The notes: generated by a model from the letters alone, not told the origin. DNA of 64,000 bases from Enemella evansiae (GCF_002250705.1 NZ_NMVP01000038.1:114498-178497), one strand, 5' to 3'; shown: positions 6,415-14,855, counted from the stretch's first letter. A program made the numbers and translations.

Positions 6415-8940
6415 TTGCGACATCTGCCGCGCTGGTTGTTCAACCTGCTGATCACCGTTGCGCTGGTGCTGGCGGCGCTGGCGAGCCTGGCGGTGGTCAC
6501 GATCCGGGAATCCTTCCCGCAGACCGAGGGCAGCACGACGGTGACCCCCTTGGCCAACCCGGTCACCGTGCTCCGCGACGCCCGCGGCGTACCCCAGATC
6601 TATGCCGACACCCCCGAGGACCTGTTCGCGGCGCAGGGCTGGGTGTCCGCCCAGGACCGGTTCTTCGAGATGGACTTCCGCCGCCGCGTCACCGCGGGCC
6701 GGCTCGCCGAATGGTTCGGCCCCTCCCAGGTCGCGACCGACCGCTATGTCCGCACCCTGGGTTGGCGCCGGGTGGCCGAGCAGGAGTTCGCGATGCTCAG
6801 CTCCAGCAGCCGGCGCTATCTGGAGTCGTACGCCGCCGGGGTGAACGCCTATCTCACCTCGCGACAGCCCAGCGACCTCGGGGTCGAGTACACCATCCTT
6901 GGCCTGCAGGGCCGTGGCGCCCGGCCCGAACCGTGGTCCGGGGTGGATTCGTTGGCCTGGTTGAAGGCGATGGCCTGGCAGCTGGACGGCAACCGCACCT
7001 CCGAGATCGAGAACGCGGTGATGCGGCAGGTGGTCGGCCCGCAGCGGGCCGCCGAGCTGCGCCCGCCCTTCGACCCGCAGGTGTTCGAACCGATCGTCGG
7101 TCGGGGAGCGCCGGTGGCGGGGGAGTTCGACCCGAACGCCCGCCAGGGGCAGCAGCGCACCGCTCCGGAACTTCCCGCGGCCGCGGTACCGCAGTTGCGG
7201 GCGATCGCCGAACTGGACGGCAAGCTGCCGGCGATGGTCGCGGACCGGGACAGCGGTGGTCTGGGCTCCAACTCCTGGGTGGTCTCCGGGGAGCGCACCG
7301 CCTCCGGCAAACCCATGCTGGCCAATGATCCGCACCTGGCCACCTCGATCCCGTCGGTCTTCACCCAGGTCGGGCTGCACTGCCGCAATGTCAGCGAGGG
7401 CTGCCCGTTCGATGTCACCGGATATTCCTTCTCCGGCATGCCCGGGGTGATGATCGGCCACAACGCCGACATCGCCTGGGGGATGACCACCCCCTACGTC
7501 GACACCCAGGATCTCTATCTGGAACAGGTGCGCGGCGGCAAGGTACGCCGCGGCGAGGACTGGGTCGAGCTGGAGACCCGCACCGAGACGATCGACGTCG
7601 CCGGGGAGGAACCACGCACGATCACGGTACGCACCGGATCGCATGGCCCATTGCTCTCCGATGTGGATGCGCAACTGCGGGGTGTGCCGGCGCCCGAGAC
7701 CCCCGACGGGGTGGAGAGCGCGGTCGCGTTGAGCTGGACCGCGCTCACCCCGAGCGCCTCCCTGGATGCGGTGTTCGGGGTCAACGAGGCACGCAACTTC
7801 ACCGAGTTCCGGCAGGCCGCGGAACGTCTCAAGGCGCCCTCGCAGAACCTGATCTACGCCGACACCCAGGGCAACATCGGCTATCAGCTGCCCGGTGACC
7901 TGCCGCGCCGCGGGGCCGGTGACGGCACCGTCCCGATGCCCGGCTGGGATCCGGCCTACGACTGGCAGGGCCGGGTGCCGTTCGCCGAACTGCCGTACGC
8001 CTACAACCCGCCCCGGAACTACATCGTCGCCGCCAACCAGCAGATCATCGCCAACTATCCAGGGGTGCTCGGATCGGACTATTCGATGGGCTGGCGCAGT
8101 CAGCAGATCGGTGAGCGGATCAACGCCCTGCAACGGCCGATGACCGTCGAGGACAGCCAGGCGATCTTCACCGACAACCGCGTCCGGTTCGCCGACCGGA
8201 TCGTGCCCTCGCTGCTGCGCGTGCCACCGGCGGAGGACTGGGTGCGGGACGGGCAGCAGGTGCTGCGTGACTGGGACCTGCAGGCCGGTCCGGATTCGGC
8301 CGGCGCGGCCTATTTCCAGTTGGTGATGAAGCATCTGCTGCGGCTCACCTTCGATGACGAGGTGCCGCCCGAACTGCGCACCGGCAATTCCGATCGCTGG
8401 TACGGGGTGCTGGCCGAGCTGCTGCGCGATCCCCGCAATCCGTGGTGGGACGACAAGAACACCGTGATCGTCGAGGACCGGGACACGATCATCGCCCAGG
8501 CGATGGTGGACGCCCGCCGCGACATCACGGTGCTGATGAGCCGGGATCCGTCGGGTTGGCAGTGGGGCAAGTCGCATCGGCTGCGGTTGCGCAACCAGAC
8601 CTTCGGATCCTCGGGGATCGGTGCCCTGGAAGCGATCTTCAACCGCGGGGACGAACCGGTCGGCGGCGGGACGGCGATCGTCCAGGCCTTCGGTTTCGAT
8701 GACCGCAAGTGGGGTTTCGAGGTCACCTCCGGGCCGACGATGCGGATGGTCGTCGACCTGTCCGATCTGGACAATTCGCGGTGGGTGAACCAGTCGGGGC
8801 AGTCCGGGCACCCCTTCCATCCCAACTACGACGACCAGCTGGAGCTGCTGGCCCGTGGGGAGATGCCGCTCTGGCCCTATCGCCGCGAGGCCGTCGAAGC
8901 CGCCGCCGAGGAACGCCTGGAACTCCTCCCCGGCAGCTGA
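6415..8940 (+). CDS. Penicillin acylase family Ntn hydrolase
   Basis: 841 residues from TTG 6415 (GAAGGA five bases upstream); an in-frame GTG at 6361 would add 18. After one N-terminal membrane segment or signal anchor come the alpha-chain region, a spacer peptide and the beta chain beginning at the autocatalytic serine in G-SNSWVVSG (Ser285 in this numbering). The latter is the S45 family signature. The family is cleaved into two chains, exported, and hydrolyses amides such as penicillins or N-acyl homoserine lactones; the substrate is not predictable here. The length is typical. It converges on the DUF1345 gene with a 31-base gap. Confidence 0.9.
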   Translation: MRHLPRWLFNLLITVALVLAALASLAVVTIRESFPQTEGSTTVTPLANPVTVLRDARGVPQIYADTPEDLFAAQGWVSAQDRFFEMDFRRRVTAGRLAEWFGPSQVATDRYVRTLGWRRVAEQEFAMLSSSSRRYLESYAAGVNAYLTSRQPSDLGVEYTILGLQGRGARPEPWSGVDSLAWLKAMAWQLDGNRTSEIENAVMRQVVGPQRAAELRPPFDPQVFEPIVGRGAPVAGEFDPNARQGQQRTAPELPAAAVPQLRAIAELDGKLPAMVADRDSGGLGSNSWVVSGERTASGKPMLANDPHLATSIPSVFTQVGLHCRNVSEGCPFDVTGYSFSGMPGVMIGHNADIAWGMTTPYVDTQDLYLEQVRGGKVRRGEDWVELETRTETIDVAGEEPRTITVRTGSHGPLLSDVDAQLRGVPAPETPDGVESAVALSWTALTPSASLDAVFGVNEARNFTEFRQAAERLKAPSQNLIYADTQGNIGYQLPGDLPRRGAGDGTVPMPGWDPAYDWQGRVPFAELPYAYNPPRNYIVAANQQIIANYPGVLGSDYSMGWRSQQIGERINALQRPMTVEDSQAIFTDNRVRFADRIVPSLLRVPPAEDWVRDGQQVLRDWDLQAGPDSAGAAYFQLVMKHLLRLTFDDEVPPELRTGNSDRWYGVLAELLRDPRNPWWDDKNTVIVEDRDTIIAQAMVDARRDITVLMSRDPSGWQWGKSHRLRLRNQTFGSSGIGALEAIFNRGDEPVGGGTAIVQAFGFDDRKWGFEVTSGPTMRMVVDLSDLDNSRWVNQSGQSGHPFHPNYDDQLELLARGEMPLWPYRREAVEAAAEERLELLPGS

Positions 8941-8971
8941 ACCGTTCGCACCACCGCCCCCGGGCGTGAGG

Positions 8972-9718
8972 TCATTGGGCAGAGCCGAGCATCAGGGACA
9001 CGATCATCGCGACCAGCACGGAGTTGAAGACGAATGCGAGGATCCCCTGGGTCATCACCGCCCGGCGCGCCGCGGAGCTGGTGATGGCGGTGTCGGTGGT
9101 ACCGAAGGTGGCTTGTACGGCCAGCGACAGATAGAGATAGTCGGTGAACTCGCGTTCGCTGTCCCGGTCGCCGGGGAACTCGAAGCCGCCATGCAGCAGA
9201 TCGAAGCGGGCATAGTGGACCGCGTACATGATCGCGATGTTGGCCCAGGCCCCGGCCACCATCACCAACCCGAGCGCCAGCAGCGGGATCGAAGCGCGGA
9301 GCTGGGGAATGAAGACCATCACGACCAGTCCGACCAGCGCGAACAAGGAGATCTGGATCGACCAGGCGGGGCCGGAATCGTCATTCCGGAGCCGGTGCAG
9401 CAGACCGCGCCGTCGCGGCTCCTTCTCTGGCTGCGCCTTGGGATCGGCGGTGACCGCGGCGCCCAGGGCGGCCCCGCTGAGCACGCCGAAGGTGCGCATG
9501 GTCAGCAGCGAATGCACCACGGTGTACATCGCCCACGACACGACCAGACCGACCAGCCACGAGTAGCGCAGGAGCTGCCGGTTGGTGAACGCGAGCGCCA
9601 GACAACCCGCGCCGGCGGGTATCAGGATGATGAACATGGCCAGGTACGCCCGACGTTGCTCGGACAGCAGCCAACGGCTCCGGGGCTGTGGCCGAATCGG
9701 TGCGCTCATGGCATTCAT
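8972..9718 (-). CDS. DUF1345 membrane protein
   Basis: 248 residues from ATG 9718, with AGGA eight bases upstream; the open frame extends to 9787 but has no ribosome site there. Two membrane segments lie near residues 22-70, followed by a polar loop rich in Lys/Arg/Glu, two or three more helices, and the family-like stretch FTDYLYLSLAVQATFGTTDT before the last helix. This resembles DUF1345, an inner-membrane family of unknown function in which the Y-x-x-x-T/S-D region is conserved and a channel-like fold has been suggested. It is followed 31 bases away by the convergent acylase gene. Confidence 0.75.
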   Translation of the reverse strand: MNAMSAPIRPQPRSRWLLSEQRRAYLAMFIILIPAGAGCLALAFTNRQLLRYSWLVGLVVSWAMYTVVHSLLTMRTFGVLSGAALGAAVTADPKAQPEKEPRRRGLLHRLRNDDSGPAWSIQISLFALVGLVVMVFIPQLRASIPLLALGLVMVAGAWANIAIMYAVHYARFDLLHGGFEFPGDRDSEREFTDYLYLSLAVQATFGTTDTAITSSAARRAVMTQGILAFVFNSVLVAMIVSLMLGSAQ

Positions 9719-9743
9719 GGGCCAATCCTGCATTCGCGAGGGC

Positions 9744-10403
9744 TCAGTCGGGTGGTGGGACCAACCGGGTCGGGGTGATGAGCACATCCACCCGCCGGTC
9801 CCAGGGCTGTACCGGCAGGCTCGGCAGCACCTCGTCGTCGTTCAACGGCATGACGGTGACCGCATCCGCTGCGGCGTACTCCAGGGCGCGGTCGAACCAA
9901 CCGCCGCCCATCCCGAGCCGCTCGCCGGCGGTGGTCCCGGCGAGCCCGGAGCAGACGATCACGCCCGCCTCGGCCAGTCCCTCGGCGCCGACCGGGTCGG
10001 TGGTGGGCTCGGGGATGCCCCACAGCCCGGCCCGTAACCGGTCCGGGCCGGCATAGGGCGCCCAGTCCGGTTCCCGGCGTACCGACCCGTCGGCGCGCCG
10101 ATCGAGCACCGGCAACAGCACCCGGACCCCGTGGGCGGTGAGCCACCCGACCGTCTCCAGGGTGCCCGGTTCGTCAGCATGGGAGAGGTACGCCGCCACC
10201 ACCGAATCCGGCTGGGGCGTACCCCAGAAATCCTGCAGCAGCAGGAAACGTGCATGGTCATCCGCCAGCCGTGCGGCCTCCGGCCGGGCCCGGCGACGGG
10301 TGCGGATCGCGCCGCGCAGCATCTCCTTGGCGGACCGCAATGCCTCCTGGTCCGCTGCGGATCCGGTGTCACCGGGGCGCCTGGGCGGTCCGGGCAGGTT
10401 CAT
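9744..10403 (-). CDS. 5-formyltetrahydrofolate cyclo-ligase
   Basis: 219 residues. It converts 5-formyl-THF to 5,10-methenyl-THF with ATP, recycling an inhibitory folate. Recognisable features are the N-terminal RSAKEMLRGAIRTRRR helix and the C-terminal signature GERLGMGGGWFDRAL, in which the glycine-rich loop binds ATP/folate. The frame is open far upstream into moeA, but the ATG at 10403 lies six bases after TACGAT and begins the family's N-terminus. In mycobacteria the orthologue is also divergent from the galU-moeA-rimJ group, so the order here is conserved. Confidence 0.92.
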   Translation of the reverse strand: MNLPGPPRRPGDTGSAADQEALRSAKEMLRGAIRTRRRARPEAARLADDHARFLLLQDFWGTPQPDSVVAAYLSHADEPGTLETVGWLTAHGVRVLLPVLDRRADGSVRREPDWAPYAGPDRLRAGLWGIPEPTTDPVGAEGLAEAGVIVCSGLAGTTAGERLGMGGGWFDRALEYAAADAVTVMPLNDDEVLPSLPVQPWDRRVDVLITPTRLVPPPD

Positions 10404-10408
10404 TCGCC

Positions 10409-10416
10409 TATCGTAT
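10409..10416. promoter_or_regulatory. Shared bidirectional -10 between the cyclo-ligase and moeA
   Basis: The octamer TATCGTAT contains TATCGT on the plus strand (10409-10414, seven bases before the moeA ATG) and TACGAT on the minus strand (10415 to 10410, six bases before the cyclo-ligase ATG). Only 18 bases separate the two start codons, so both messages would be leaderless and polymerase binding should be mutually exclusive. Confidence 0.55.
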
Positions 10417-10421
10417 GGGCC

Positions 10422-11744
10422 ATGGCTCTGTTCGGTCGAAAGAAGAAGGCTGCCCCCGCGCCCGAGGTGGTGGAGGAAGTCCCGACCCTGCCGGAACCCC
10501 CGGCCGCCAATGACGCCGGGCTGCGGGAGTGGCAGGCGCATCGGCAGTGGGTGCTCGACCAGATCGAACCGCTGCCGCCGTTCGGCATGCAGGTGCTGGA
10601 TGCGCTCGGGCTGAGCCTGTGTGAGGACATCGAGGCCGATATCGCCCTGCCGGGGTTCGACAACGCGGCGATGGACGGATACGCGGTGCAGGCCGCCGAC
10701 ACCTGGAACGCCAGCGAGAACGCGCCGGCGTCGCTGGCCGTGGTGGGGGAGATCGCCGCCGGCTCGGTCGCCGACCGGGCGCTCGCCCCGGGCACGGCGA
10801 TGAAGATCATGACCGGGGCCCCGGTGCCCGAGGGTGCCGACGCGGTGGTGCAGTACGAGCTCACCGATCGTGGTGTCGAGGATGTGCAGATCTTCGCGCA
10901 GATCGAACAGGGCAAGAACATCCGGCTGCGCGGCTCCGACATCGAGGACGGTGAGCACCTGATGTCGGCCGGCACCCGCATCGACTCCCGCACCGTCGGG
11001 CTGCTGGCCGGGGTGGGCATCGACAAGGTGCTGGTCCGGCCGCGGCCGCGGGTGGTGGTGATCGCCACCGGCACCGAACTGGTCGAACCGGGACTGCCGC
11101 TGGGCGACAAGGGCGAGCTCTATGACTCCAACTCCTACATGCTGGCCGCCGCGGCCAAGGCCGCCGGCGCCCAGGTGTTCCGGGTCGGCGCGGTCGGCGA
11201 CGACGAGGAGGAGATGGCCCAGATCATCTCCGACCAGCTGGTGCGCGCCGACCTGATCGTCACCTCCGGCGGCATCTCGCAGGGTGACTGGGACGTGGTC
11301 AAGGCGGTCGCACCCAGCCTCGGTCTGGTCGACTTCGCCCAGCTCGCGATGCAGCCCGGCAAGCCGCAGGGCTTCGGCCTGATCGGTGAGGACCAGGTGC
11401 CGATGTTGATGCTGCCCGGCAATCCGGTGTCCTCGTTCGTCTCCTTCGAGGTGTTCGTACGCCCGGTGCTGCGCAAGCTGATGGGGGTCGAACCGCTGTT
11501 CCGGGAACCGGTGCGTGCGGTCACCAACACGATCATCCGCTCCGCACCCGGCAAGGCCCAGTTCCTCCGTGGTGAGGTGCGCACCGATCCCGGCGGCCGG
11601 CACACCGTCGACCTGGTCGGCGGCCCCGGTTCGCATCTGCTCGGCTCGTTGCAGAAGTCCAATGCGTTGGTCGTGCTGGAACCCGGCACCGAGGTGGTCC
11701 CCGCCGGCCAGACCGTCACCACCTGGATGCTGACCGATGACTGA
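10422..11744 (+). CDS. moeA: Molybdopterin molybdenumtransferase MoeA / gephyrin-like protein
   Basis: 440 residues. MoeA inserts molybdate into adenylated molybdopterin. The family core starts near residue 35. Support includes LPGFDNAAMDGYAV, the MTGAPVPEGADAVV segment, the GTELVEPG and TSGGISQGDWD nucleotide-binding loops and the LPGNPVSSFVSFEVF motif. The first 33 residues are an unusual extension with MALFGRKKK followed by an acidic/proline-rich linker. moaC and mogA follow with overlapping ends, and a SepX/GlpR gene is two genes further on. In Corynebacterium the MoeA paralogue in this synteny (Glp) binds FtsZ and the membrane protein GlpR. A divisome role, alone or with cofactor synthesis, is therefore an alternative. 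Confidence 0.92.
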   Translation: MALFGRKKKAAPAPEVVEEVPTLPEPPAANDAGLREWQAHRQWVLDQIEPLPPFGMQVLDALGLSLCEDIEADIALPGFDNAAMDGYAVQAADTWNASENAPASLAVVGEIAAGSVADRALAPGTAMKIMTGAPVPEGADAVVQYELTDRGVEDVQIFAQIEQGKNIRLRGSDIEDGEHLMSAGTRIDSRTVGLLAGVGIDKVLVRPRPRVVVIATGTELVEPGLPLGDKGELYDSNSYMLAAAAKAAGAQVFRVGAVGDDEEEMAQIISDQLVRADLIVTSGGISQGDWDVVKAVAPSLGLVDFAQLAMQPGKPQGFGLIGEDQVPMLMLPGNPVSSFVSFEVFVRPVLRKLMGVEPLFREPVRAVTNTIIRSAPGKAQFLRGEVRTDPGGRHTVDLVGGPGSHLLGSLQKSNALVVLEPGTEVVPAGQTVTTWMLTDD

Positions 11745-12213
11745 CCCCGCCCTCACCCACCTGGATGCCGCCGGCAACGCCCGGATGGTGGATGTCTCCG
11801 CCAAGCAGGTGACGGTCCGTACCGCGACCGCCGCCGGCCGCGTACTGCTGTCGGCCGAGTGCGTGGCACTGCTGCGTTCGGGGGACATCCCCAAGGGCGA
11901 TGCTCTTGCCGTGGCACGGATCGCGGGCATCATGGGCGCCAAGAAGACCCCCGAACTGATCCCGCTGTGCCATCCGCTGATGGTCTCGGGTGTCGAGGTC
12001 GGCGTCGAGATCGTCGACGAGGGGGTCGAGTTGACCGCGACCGTGCGTACCAATGAGCGCACCGGGGTGGAGATGGAGGCGTTGACCGCGGTCTCGGTCG
12101 CCGGTCTCGCGCTGGTCGACATGGTCAAGGCGGTCGACAAGCGTGCGGTGATCTCCGACATCCGGGTCACCGCCAAGTCCGGCGGTCGCAGTGGGGACTG
12201 GCGTCGTGACTGA
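11737..12213 (+). CDS. moaC: Cyclic pyranopterin monophosphate synthase MoaC
   Basis: 158 residues. MoaC acts with MoaA to turn GTP into cyclic pyranopterin monophosphate, the first step of molybdenum cofactor synthesis. Family motifs are MVDVSAK near the N-terminus, KGDALAVARIAGIMGAKKT, the substrate-binding IPLCHPLMV, and the catalytic region RTGVEMEALTAVSVA, with a C-terminal lysine in RVTAKSGGRSG. It overlaps moeA by eight bases and mogA by eight, so translation is coupled. moaA is not in the window. Confidence 0.96.
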   Translation: MTDPALTHLDAAGNARMVDVSAKQVTVRTATAAGRVLLSAECVALLRSGDIPKGDALAVARIAGIMGAKKTPELIPLCHPLMVSGVEVGVEIVDEGVELTATVRTNERTGVEMEALTAVSVAGLALVDMVKAVDKRAVISDIRVTAKSGGRSGDWRRD

Positions 12214-12685
12214 CCTGAGCCGGGCCTGCGTGGTCGTCGCCTCCACCCGGGCGGCGACCGGTGTCTATCCGGACAAGTCGGGCCCGATCCTCAGCGAATC
12301 CCTGTCCGGGCTGGGATTCCAGGTCTCCGAGGTCGTCGTCGTACCCGACGGGGACGCCGTGGGGGAGGCCCTGCGGGCCGCGATCGGGGAGCACGATGTG
12401 GTGCTGACCAGCGGCGGTACCGGGATCACCCCGACCGATGTCACCCCGCAGCAGACCGCGCCGCTGCTGGACTACGAAGTGCCGCAGATCCCGGCGGCGA
12501 TCGCCCGTTTCGGTCTGGACAAGGGAATCCCGACCGCACTGCTGAGCCGGGGGCTGGCCGGGGTGGCCGGTCGCACCCTGGTGATCAACCTGCCCGGGTC
12601 GAGCGGCGGCGCACGCGATGCGATGGAAGTCCTGGCGCCGATCCTGCCGCACGCGGTGTCCCAGCTCCGAGGTGGCGATCACTGA
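12206..12685 (+). CDS. MogA/MoaB-type molybdopterin adenylyltransferase
   Basis: 159 residues from GTG 12206; an in-frame GTG five codons earlier is possible. This family adenylates molybdopterin before MoeA inserts molybdate. The MPT-binding signature is present as TSGGTGITPTDVTPQ, with a conserved LPGSSGGARDAMEVL near the C-terminus. Its start overlaps moaC and its stop is one base from the start of the acetyltransferase gene. MogA and MoaB cannot be separated by eye. Confidence 0.92.
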   Translation: MTDLSRACVVVASTRAATGVYPDKSGPILSESLSGLGFQVSEVVVVPDGDAVGEALRAAIGEHDVVLTSGGTGITPTDVTPQQTAPLLDYEVPQIPAAIARFGLDKGIPTALLSRGLAGVAGRTLVINLPGSSGGARDAMEVLAPILPHAVSQLRGGDH

Positions 12686-12686
12686 G

Positions 12687-13355
12687 ATGGCCAACCGTTT
12701 CCGCACCGAGATCAGCCGCCAGGGTTCGCACCGCTGGCCGGTGACCCTGCAGCACGGCGGGGTCCGGTTGCGGCCGATGCGGGTGCGGGACCGGGCCGCG
12801 TGGGAGTCGGTACGCCGGGTCAATCGGGACTGGCTGCTGCCCTGGGAGGCGACCGTGCCGCCCGGTGGTGAGCCGGGCCCGCCGAGCTTCGGGTCGCTGG
12901 TACGCCTGCTCAACCACCAGGCGCGGCAGGGCCGGATGCTGCCCTGGCTGCTGGTCTGGGACGAATCGCTGGGGGAGGACCCGAACGCCAAAGGGGTGCT
13001 CGCCGGCCAGGTGACGGTCTCGGGGATCACCCGCGGATCGGCCAACTTCGCCCAGATCGGTTACTGGGTCGACCAGCGGCTGGCCGGCCGCGGCATCGTC
13101 CCGACGGCGGTGGCGATGGCCACCGACTACTGCTTCTTCGGGATGGGGTTGCATCGGATGGAGGTCGCGATCCGCCCCGAGAACGGGAAGTCCCTGCGGG
13201 TGGTGGAAAAACTCGGCTTCCGATACGAGGGGTTGCGGCCGGGTTATCTGCACATCAACGGCGGTTGGCGGGATCACGAGGTGTTCGCGCTGAACGCCGA
13301 CGAGGTCGGTGAGGGCCTGGTGCATCGCTGGGAGCAGAGCAGCACCGCGACCTGA
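12687..13355 (+). CDS. GNAT acetyltransferase, RimJ-like
   Basis: 222 residues. A GNAT fold is indicated by RLRPMRVRDRAAWESVR at the N-terminus, a beta4-like QIGYWVDQRLAGRGIVPTAV segment containing the Q/R-x-x-G-x-G/A acetyl-CoA loop, and RPENGKSLRVVEKLGFRYEG, which is typical of RimJ/RimL-type protein N-terminal or small-molecule acetyltransferases. The ATG lies one base after the mogA stop codon. The mycobacterial and corynebacterial moeA-glpR loci also contain a rimJ homologue at this position. The acceptor substrate is unknown. Confidence 0.88.
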   Translation: MANRFRTEISRQGSHRWPVTLQHGGVRLRPMRVRDRAAWESVRRVNRDWLLPWEATVPPGGEPGPPSFGSLVRLLNHQARQGRMLPWLLVWDESLGEDPNAKGVLAGQVTVSGITRGSANFAQIGYWVDQRLAGRGIVPTAVAMATDYCFFGMGLHRMEVAIRPENGKSLRVVEKLGFRYEGLRPGYLHINGGWRDHEVFALNADEVGEGLVHRWEQSSTAT

Positions 13356-13370
13356 CGTTCATCGAGTAGC
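13356..13370 (-). repeat. End fragment of the dispersed hairpin repeat
   Basis: CGTTCATCGAGTAGC matches the outer end of the element found complete at 14690-14750, 23755-23815 and 58734-58794. The rest of the element is absent, so it is a vestige. Confidence 0.5.
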
Positions 13371-13525
13371 CGGCGGCGCCACTCCCTACGACCTGCGCCA
13401 TCTGGACTCCTCACCTTCGGTCCTGCCATCAAACATGAGTCGATTTGGGCTTGTCCGCAACGGATGTGACGACACTCCGGTTAGGGTCAGCGCGTTGGGA
13501 CGGCTGCTTGCGTAGCGTCTGCCTC

Positions 13526-14305
13526 GTGGGAACGACGGGGCTGATCTTCGGTGCGATCGTGGTGGCCTGGCTGGCGTATCTGGTGCCGATGTACCTGCGC
13601 CGCAACCAGCAGCCGGCGCGGCCGGTCAGCGACCCCGAATCCCGGTTCTCCGATTCGGTGCAGATCATCCGCGACGGCTCGGCGCCGGCGGTGGACCAGG
13701 ACCTGAATCCGATCGACGATGTGCAGATCTCCACGCCGTTGACCCGGCGTGCGGCGGTCACCGAGATCTGCCGGACCGAGAAGCGGATGGCGGCCCGGCG
13801 GCGAAATGTCCTTGGTGTGTTGGGATTGGGCCTGGTCACGCTGATCGTGCTGAGCGCGATCGGGCGTACGCCGTGGTGGAGCGTGACGATCCCGGTGGTG
13901 CTGATCGCGGCCTTCGTCGCGATCGCCCGGGTCAGCGTGCGAGCGATGCATCAGGGGTTCGAGGCTCGGCTGGCTCGTATCGAGCGCGGCGATGAGGAGG
14001 ACACGGTCCGGATCAGCCGCGAGGAACTCGCCAAGGCGATGTCCGGCAAGGACGCCGGTTCGGTGAACCGGGTGGAGATCGACGCGCCCGAGGGGGCGCC
14101 GGGGACGCTCTGGGATCCGCTGCCGGTGACCCGGCCCACCTATGTGCAGGCGCCGGTCGCACCGCGCACCGTGCGCACCATCGACCTGGCGGCCCCGGTC
14201 TCGGCCAGTGAGCCCCCGGTCACCGCCGACGGCCCGGGCGCCGAGGTCGCCGCCGTCGTCGAGGCCGAGGAACAGCGCCCCCGCCCGCGCGCGGTCGGCG
14301 AGTGA
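13526..14305 (+). CDS. glpR: SepX/GlpR-family divisome membrane protein
   Basis: 259 residues from GTG 13526, which follows TAGCGT by seven bases (leaderless). The N-terminus GTTGLIFGAIVVAWLAYL, then VPMYLRR, is characteristic of Streptomyces SepX and corynebacterial GlpR. It forms one membrane helix, followed by a cytoplasmic region with SRFSDSVQIIRDG. Two further helices lie near 92-135, and an acidic, proline-rich cytoplasmic tail ends the protein. SepX/GlpR organises FtsZ-dependent division, and GlpR binds the MoeA-like Glp. Here both partners lie within 4 kb. The symbol is by family resemblance and synteny, not by experiment. Confidence 0.8.
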   Translation: MGTTGLIFGAIVVAWLAYLVPMYLRRNQQPARPVSDPESRFSDSVQIIRDGSAPAVDQDLNPIDDVQISTPLTRRAAVTEICRTEKRMAARRRNVLGVLGLGLVTLIVLSAIGRTPWWSVTIPVVLIAAFVAIARVSVRAMHQGFEARLARIERGDEEDTVRISREELAKAMSGKDAGSVNRVEIDAPEGAPGTLWDPLPVTRPTYVQAPVAPRTVRTIDLAAPVSASEPPVTADGPGAEVAAVVEAEEQRPRPRAVGE

Positions 14306-14329
14306 GTGAGCGCAGCGAGTCGAAACCCC
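14303..14329 (-). repeat. Short intergenic repeat, second family
   Basis: Read on the minus strand it is GGGTTTCGACTCGCTGCG followed by CTCACTCAC. A near copy lies at 23713-23739. It begins at the glpR stop codon, and the GC-rich centre GCTGCGC/GCGCAGC is self-complementary. Confidence 0.5.
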
Positions 14330-14330
14330 G

Positions 14331-14660
14331 TCAGTCGCGGTCGCTGACCACGTATGCGGCCCCGGCGGCCGCCGCGGTCACGGTGAGCACAGACGGCCAG
14401 GCCCCGATCTTCTTGGCCAGCGGATGCGAGGCTCCGAAGGCCAGCAGATAGCCGGCGCCGAGGCCGGCCGCCACAGCCGGCCCACGACGCGCCAGCCAGG
14501 TCCGACCGGCCAACAGTCCGAGCCCACCGAGCACCACACCGCCGAGCGCGCGGATCCCGGATTCGCGGGCCACCAGATAACCGCCGATCAGTCCCAGCGC
14601 CACCACCGGCGCGGTCTGGACATCGTCGGCGTCTCGCAGGGTCAGTTGGTTGTTCGCCAT
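14331..14660 (-). CDS. Small hydrophobic membrane protein of unknown function
   Basis: 109 residues. A short polar N-terminus is followed by glycine- and alanine-rich membrane helices near 18-55, 60-77 and 86-104. I recognise no family motif. The ATG lies exactly six bases after TAGGCT on the minus strand, with no Shine-Dalgarno sequence, which is the same leaderless arrangement as several certain genes here and supports this being a real gene. It converges with glpR. Confidence 0.6.
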   Translation of the reverse strand: MANNQLTLRDADDVQTAPVVALGLIGGYLVARESGIRALGGVVLGGLGLLAGRTWLARRGPAVAAGLGAGYLLAFGASHPLAKKIGAWPSVLTVTAAAAGAAYVVSDRD

Positions 14661-14689
14661 ATCGCCAGCCTATGCGCGCAGCTGCCTAC

Positions 14690-14750
14690 CGTTCATCGAG
14701 TAGGCGCCATGCGGAGCGCAGCGGAGCAATGGCGGCCGTGTCGAGATGAA
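14690..14750 (-). repeat. Dispersed hairpin repeat, copy A
   Basis: Read on the minus strand it has the family layout: TTCATCTCGACACG, stem GGCCGCC, core ATTGCTCCGCTGCGCTCCG, stem GGCGCC, TACTCGATGAACG. One base is missing from the right stem compared with copies B to D. Confidence 0.75.
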
Positions 14751-14765
14751 CCAGCCGCCCGAACG

Positions 14766-14855
14766 CTGGGACATGCAGTACCCGAAACCCGGCCTCCGCC
14801 AAACCCAGTCCCACTGGGTTTGATCATGGAACTCCGCGACTACTGCATGTCCCAG
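14766..14855. repeat. Nested inverted repeat upstream of tRNA-Ala
   Basis: Outer arms CTGGGACATGCAGTA (14766-14780) and its exact complement (14841-14855) are 15 bp. Inside lies a second perfect hairpin, AAACCCAGT (14801-14809) and ACTGGGTTT (14813-14821), with a three-base loop. No gene is supported here. No T-tract follows, so it is not an ordinary terminator. Confidence 0.7.

Noticed and set aside
6172..8820. 882-codon minus-strand open frame
   Set aside because: It lies antisense to the penicillin acylase gene. Its His/Arg/Gly/Pro-rich translation is typical of GC-biased shadow frames and shows no domain.
10404..12176. Upstream extension of the cyclo-ligase frame to an 810-residue protein
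   Set aside because: The extra part is antisense to moeA and moaC and has no domain. The ATG at 10403 with its -10 gives a normal-length enzyme.
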